Assembly (NCBI GenBank): GCA_023663205.1
Contig: JAMPHX010000054.1
Location: 1 to 8,961, forward strand
Direction: 5' to 3'
Source: Corallococcus sp.
Lineage (GTDB): Bacteria; Bacillota; Clostridia; Christensenellales; CAG-314
DNA length: 8,961 nucleotides
The number at the start of each line of letters is the position of its first letter. Position 1 is the stretch's first letter. Of this stretch, positions 7,446-8,961 are shown piece by piece. The notes beneath the pieces were generated by a model. The model did no database searches, was not told the origin of the DNA, and saw only the letters and a program-made list of their open reading frames with translations. The translations under genes and the position numbers were made by a program.

Positions 7446-7739
7446 ACGGACTGTCGGAAAAATATTCGGTATAAAAATAAAAATGACGACAAAGTTGTTT
7501 GTTCTCTGTCCGACTTTTTTTGAGAGGCATTTCAAGTTTGGCAGTTTTTGAATGCAAGGTTTAATATAAAAATTCTTCTAAAACAGAACCCCCTCGAACG
7601 CATATCGAGGGAGTTGCCCGCTGACATAATTAAAAATAATATTTGTTGTCAAAGGTAATACTAAACTTTGCCGTGTAATTTACGTATCGAAGCCGTAGTT
7701 TTTCCAATACCGACAAATCTCTTTTGGAAATAACAATGT
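7421..7739 (-). ncRNA. Candidate structured small RNA (or long 3' UTR), unknown family
   Basis: Between a promoter-like site at 7746-7773 and the terminator at 7421-7445 lies about 320 nt with no convincing protein gene but several local hairpins. These are CCCTCGA/TCGAGGG with a 7-nt loop (7591-7611), a bulged 8-bp stem GCATTCAA/TTGAAATGC (7527-7555), a 7-bp stem GACAGAG/CTTTGTC including one G-U pair (7488-7510), and the terminator hairpin. A second, weaker promoter (TTGACA at 7647-7652, poor -10 at 7623-7628) could give a shorter form of about 195 nt. I do not recognise an RNA family. It may instead be the trailing end of the YhhN-gene transcript, which has no clear terminator of its own. 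Small reading frames inside (31-38 codons) lack ribosome sites. Confidence 0.3.
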
Positions 7740-7745
7740 CTTGAA

Positions 7746-7773
7746 ATTATAAACAAAAACATAATCCAATCAA
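7746..7773 (-). promoter_or_regulatory. Predicted promoter in the spacer (perfect -10)
   Basis: On the minus strand TTGATT (7768-7773, 4 of 6 to the -35 consensus) is separated by 16 nt from a perfect TATAAT (7746-7751). Start of transcription would fall near 7739. No protein gene with a ribosome site follows before the terminator at 7421-7445, which is why a non-coding transcript is considered. AT-rich spacers yield such matches by chance at moderate frequency. Confidence 0.4.
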
Positions 7774-7853
7774 ACCGAAATCAAATTGCGCCAATGTGCG
7801 GATAACGCCAAGCGCATTGCAATCTTACGGCATTACCGCCGTCGGAAAATATA

Positions 7854-8510
7854 TCAAAACACAAAACCGAGCGCCAACAACATCATTGCGGAAAAGTACA
7901 GCAGGCTGTTGAGCGATTCCATTTGCCACTTCTTTATTTTGTACAAATACAGCCCTAACACAATGTCGCTCAGCATAAACAGCACGCTTCCCAATGCAAA
8001 CAGCAGCATTGACGTCGATTGGATATTAAACAGCAAAGTAATACCCAAACTTCCGCAGTAGCCTACAAATGCAGTGTACACATTGAGATACACTACACTG
8101 CTGCCGTAATCGAACAGTTTTACCTTTTGTCCCAACACCGTTGCCGCGTACAGCACTGCAAGTATCGGCAATGAAATCCAATTCCAACCGTAACGCATAA
8201 CCGAACATACAATAAAAAACACGTTGGCAATTCCAAACGAAACTATTCCGCAGTTAAATTTGTTGCTTTCCTTGTACAGCAAAAAATAGTCGCCTATGCC
8301 TGCAAATACCAAACCGACAAGCACCAGCACGGATAGCGTGCTCCAAGACGACACGCACGCGCCGTAAATACCCATTGCGACAAACAGCGCCGAAAGCGAC
8401 ATCTTGACAAAGCCGCGCACAAGCAGTTTTTTTACTCCAAAACCTTTTAGCGTCATATACGCCGCAAGCAGCACGCCGTATAAACACAGGACAACAATTA
8501 CAAAAACCAT
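7854..8510 (-). CDS. YhhN/TMEM86-family integral membrane protein (lysoplasmalogenase-like)
   Basis: A 218-residue hydrophobic protein with about eight membrane segments (roughly 2-20, 34-50, 57-78, 86-104, 110-127, 138-156, 166-190, 198-218). The family pattern is visible: GIGDYFLL with D74, then a G-rich segment GIVSFGIANVFF, and LGSVLFMLSDIVLG with D182 near the C-terminus. Vertebrate TMEM86B of this family hydrolyses the vinyl-ether bond of lysoplasmalogen; the role of bacterial homologues is often unproven. At the position where I recall a histidine in many members (lgH in the fourth segment), this protein has N96, so activity is uncertain. ATG at 8510 is preceded by AGGGG 5 nt away and by a near-consensus promoter at 8529-8557. 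It is separated from the glucan operon by about 600 nt and a terminator, so no functional link to glycogen is implied. Confidence 0.8.
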   Translation of the reverse strand: MVFVIVVLCLYGVLLAAYMTLKGFGVKKLLVRGFVKMSLSALFVAMGIYGACVSSWSTLSVLVLVGLVFAGIGDYFLLYKESNKFNCGIVSFGIANVFFIVCSVMRYGWNWISLPILAVLYAATVLGQKVKLFDYGSSVVYLNVYTAFVGYCGSLGITLLFNIQSTSMLLFALGSVLFMLSDIVLGLYLYKIKKWQMESLNSLLYFSAMMLLALGFVF

Positions 8511-8528
8511 ATTTTCCCCTTTGATAGC

Positions 8529-8557
8529 AGTATACAGATGTAATATTGAAAAATCAA
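8529..8557 (-). promoter_or_regulatory. Predicted promoter of the YhhN-family gene
   Basis: On the minus strand TTGATT (8552-8557, 4 of 6) and TATACT (8529-8534, 5 of 6) are separated by 17 nt. Transcription would begin near 8522, leaving a leader of about 12 nt that contains the AGGGG ribosome site. The spacing and the short leader make this a convincing housekeeping-type promoter. Confidence 0.6.
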
Positions 8558-8668
8558 TTACGATTTTTTCATTAAAATAAACTTATCAATCTAAGCGGTA
8601 TTCCGTCGAAGCCAAATAGCAATAAATCTTGCAGGTAAGGCAAACTCTATGCGGGTAGAAAAACAGAA

Positions 8669-8687
8669 AACAACCCAAACGGTTGTT
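8669..8687. repeat. 7-bp inverted repeat just downstream of a TATAAT box
   Basis: AACAACC and GGTTGTT form a perfect inverted repeat with a 5-nt loop. On the minus strand it is followed by the T-rich stretch TTCTGTTTTTC, so it could act as a weak second terminator behind the right-edge gene. It also begins just after a perfect TATAAT (8694-8699, but with only a poor -35), so it could be an operator at a transcription start. The sequence alone does not decide. Confidence 0.35.
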
Positions 8688-8754
8688 AAATACATTATAA
8701 GTAACTTGTATCGCAAATTAAACGGCAAAATTTGAAATTGCAAATTCTAACAAT

Positions 8755-8791
8755 AACAAAAAAGCAAAAACCCGAAGTATTTTCGGGTTTT
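8755..8791 (-). terminator. Intrinsic terminator of the right-edge gene
   Basis: On the minus strand AAAACCCGAA pairs with TTCGGGTTTT (8782-8791 with 8767-8776) around a 5-nt loop, making a 10-bp stem. It is followed by T, GC and six Ts (8755-8766). It begins 25 nt after the stop codon of the gene at 8817. There is no T-run on the plus side, so it acts on minus-strand transcripts. Confidence 0.85.
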
Positions 8792-8816
8792 GCCGCAAAA
8801 GTTACTTTACATCGAA

Positions 8817-8961
8817 TCAATAGTTTTCCGCGTTTTTTTCACGGTATTTGTAATCGCGTTTACCGTTGTCGTCCTGCACCATTTTGCAATGAGATACGGC
8901 AAGCCAAACTATCATATATACGCCGGCAATACCTACAAGCACATACAAAAGCGTTTCCAGC
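8817..8961 (-). CDS. Small single-span membrane protein, 47 residues visible, N-terminus at window edge
   Basis: The minus-strand frame runs from the right edge to TGA at 8817-8819. It shows one hydrophobic segment (about visible residues 4-22, LLYVLVGIAGVYMIVWLAV) followed by a charged tail with QDDNGKRDYKYREKNAENY. By the positive-inside tendency the tail is probably cytoplasmic. The base at the edge is G, the last base of the preceding codon, which is compatible with an ATG immediately outside; the protein may thus be complete at 48 residues. It could equally be the C-terminus of a longer membrane protein. I do not recognise a family. A strong terminator follows, so it ends its transcription unit. 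Confidence 0.6.
   Translation of the reverse strand, partial: LETLLYVLVGIAGVYMIVWLAVSHCKMVQDDNGKRDYKYREKNAENY

Larger units (their letters stand above)
7242..7853. other. 612-nt spacer between the YhhN-family gene and malQ
   Basis: The spacer is clearly more AT-rich than the flanking genes. From right to left it contains a small hairpin without a T-run just after the YhhN-family stop (7827-7842), a 7-bp inverted repeat TTTCCAA/TTGGAAA (7701-7707 and 7724-7730), the promoter, hairpins and terminator of the candidate RNA, and then the operator, promoter and leader of malQ. An open stretch at 7630-7746 reads protein-like for 38 codons but has no ATG or GTG start and no ribosome site. No tRNA, CRISPR array or insertion sequence is seen. 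Confidence 0.7.
8511..8816. other. 306-nt spacer between the right-edge gene and the YhhN-family gene
   Basis: AT-rich DNA holding, from right to left, the intrinsic terminator, a short palindromic stretch AATTTG/CAAATT (8729-8746), a TATAAT box with the inverted repeat at 8669-8687, and the promoter of the YhhN-family gene. No reading frame or RNA gene is supported here. Confidence 0.7.

Noticed and set aside
7453..7520. Plus-strand terminator from GTCGGA/TCCGAC followed by seven Ts
   Set aside because: The arms are about 50 nt apart with weak inner pairing, and no plus-strand transcription unit precedes it.
7570..7590. GTTTTAGA-like string suggesting a CRISPR repeat or tracrRNA
   Set aside because: It occurs once, with no repeated units, spacers or cas genes nearby, so the similarity is chance.
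7532..7627. A 31-codon frame starting with ATG inside the candidate RNA
   Set aside because: There is no ribosome site upstream, its cysteine- and arginine-rich translation resembles nothing known, and it crosses two predicted hairpins.
7827..7842. Hairpin ACGGC/GCCGT 11 nt after the YhhN-family stop as its terminator
   Set aside because: Only 5 bp and no T-run follows on the minus strand, so it is unlikely to terminate transcription.

Overview
The window is bacterial chromosome with every recognisable gene on the minus strand. Its core is a four-gene alpha-glucan operon. In transcription order (right to left) it reads malQ (4-alpha-glucanotransferase), glgB (branching enzyme), glgP (glycogen/maltodextrin phosphorylase), then a GH13 amylase-type glucan hydrolase whose C-terminus runs off the left edge. 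The genes are packed tightly: 23 nt between malQ and glgB, an 11-nt overlap between glgB and glgP, and one sense codon between the glgP stop and the next start. All four products lack a visible signal peptide, so the pathway is most likely cytosolic: debranch and hydrolyse (GH13), phosphorolyse to glucose-1-phosphate (GlgP), re-lengthen short chains (MalQ), and branch (GlgB). No ADP-glucose pyrophosphorylase or glycogen synthase is present here.

Upstream of malQ there is a readable control region. An 11-bp inverted repeat carries a LacI-family-type operator (TTGCAAACGATTGCAA), and its downstream half-site doubles as the -35 box of an extended -10 promoter. This suggests that a MalR-like sugar-responsive repressor controls the operon. 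The malQ start is best placed at an internal GTG (7241), three codons after the first possible GTG, because a GGAG lies 8 nt before it.

Further right, about 600 nt without a convincing protein gene (7242-7853) holds a strong-looking promoter, several hairpins and a good intrinsic terminator. This is a candidate small RNA of about 320 nt, or alternatively the 3' UTR of the next gene. Then comes a YhhN/TMEM86-family membrane protein (7854-8510) with its own near-consensus promoter. A second spacer of about 300 nt contains an intrinsic terminator for the gene at the right edge, a small single-span membrane protein that is probably missing only its first codon.

The organism is most likely a member of the Bacillota (Clostridia-like). 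Reasons are the strong GGAG-type ribosome sites, GTG and TTG starts, AT-rich spacers between mid-GC genes, the clostridial style of the GH13 N-terminus and the LacI-type maltose operator. This is inference; no rRNA or marker gene is present. I see no mobile element, CRISPR array, phage gene or tRNA. The operon enzymes are ordinary members of known families. The parts most worth a second look are the regulatory region and the candidate RNA.
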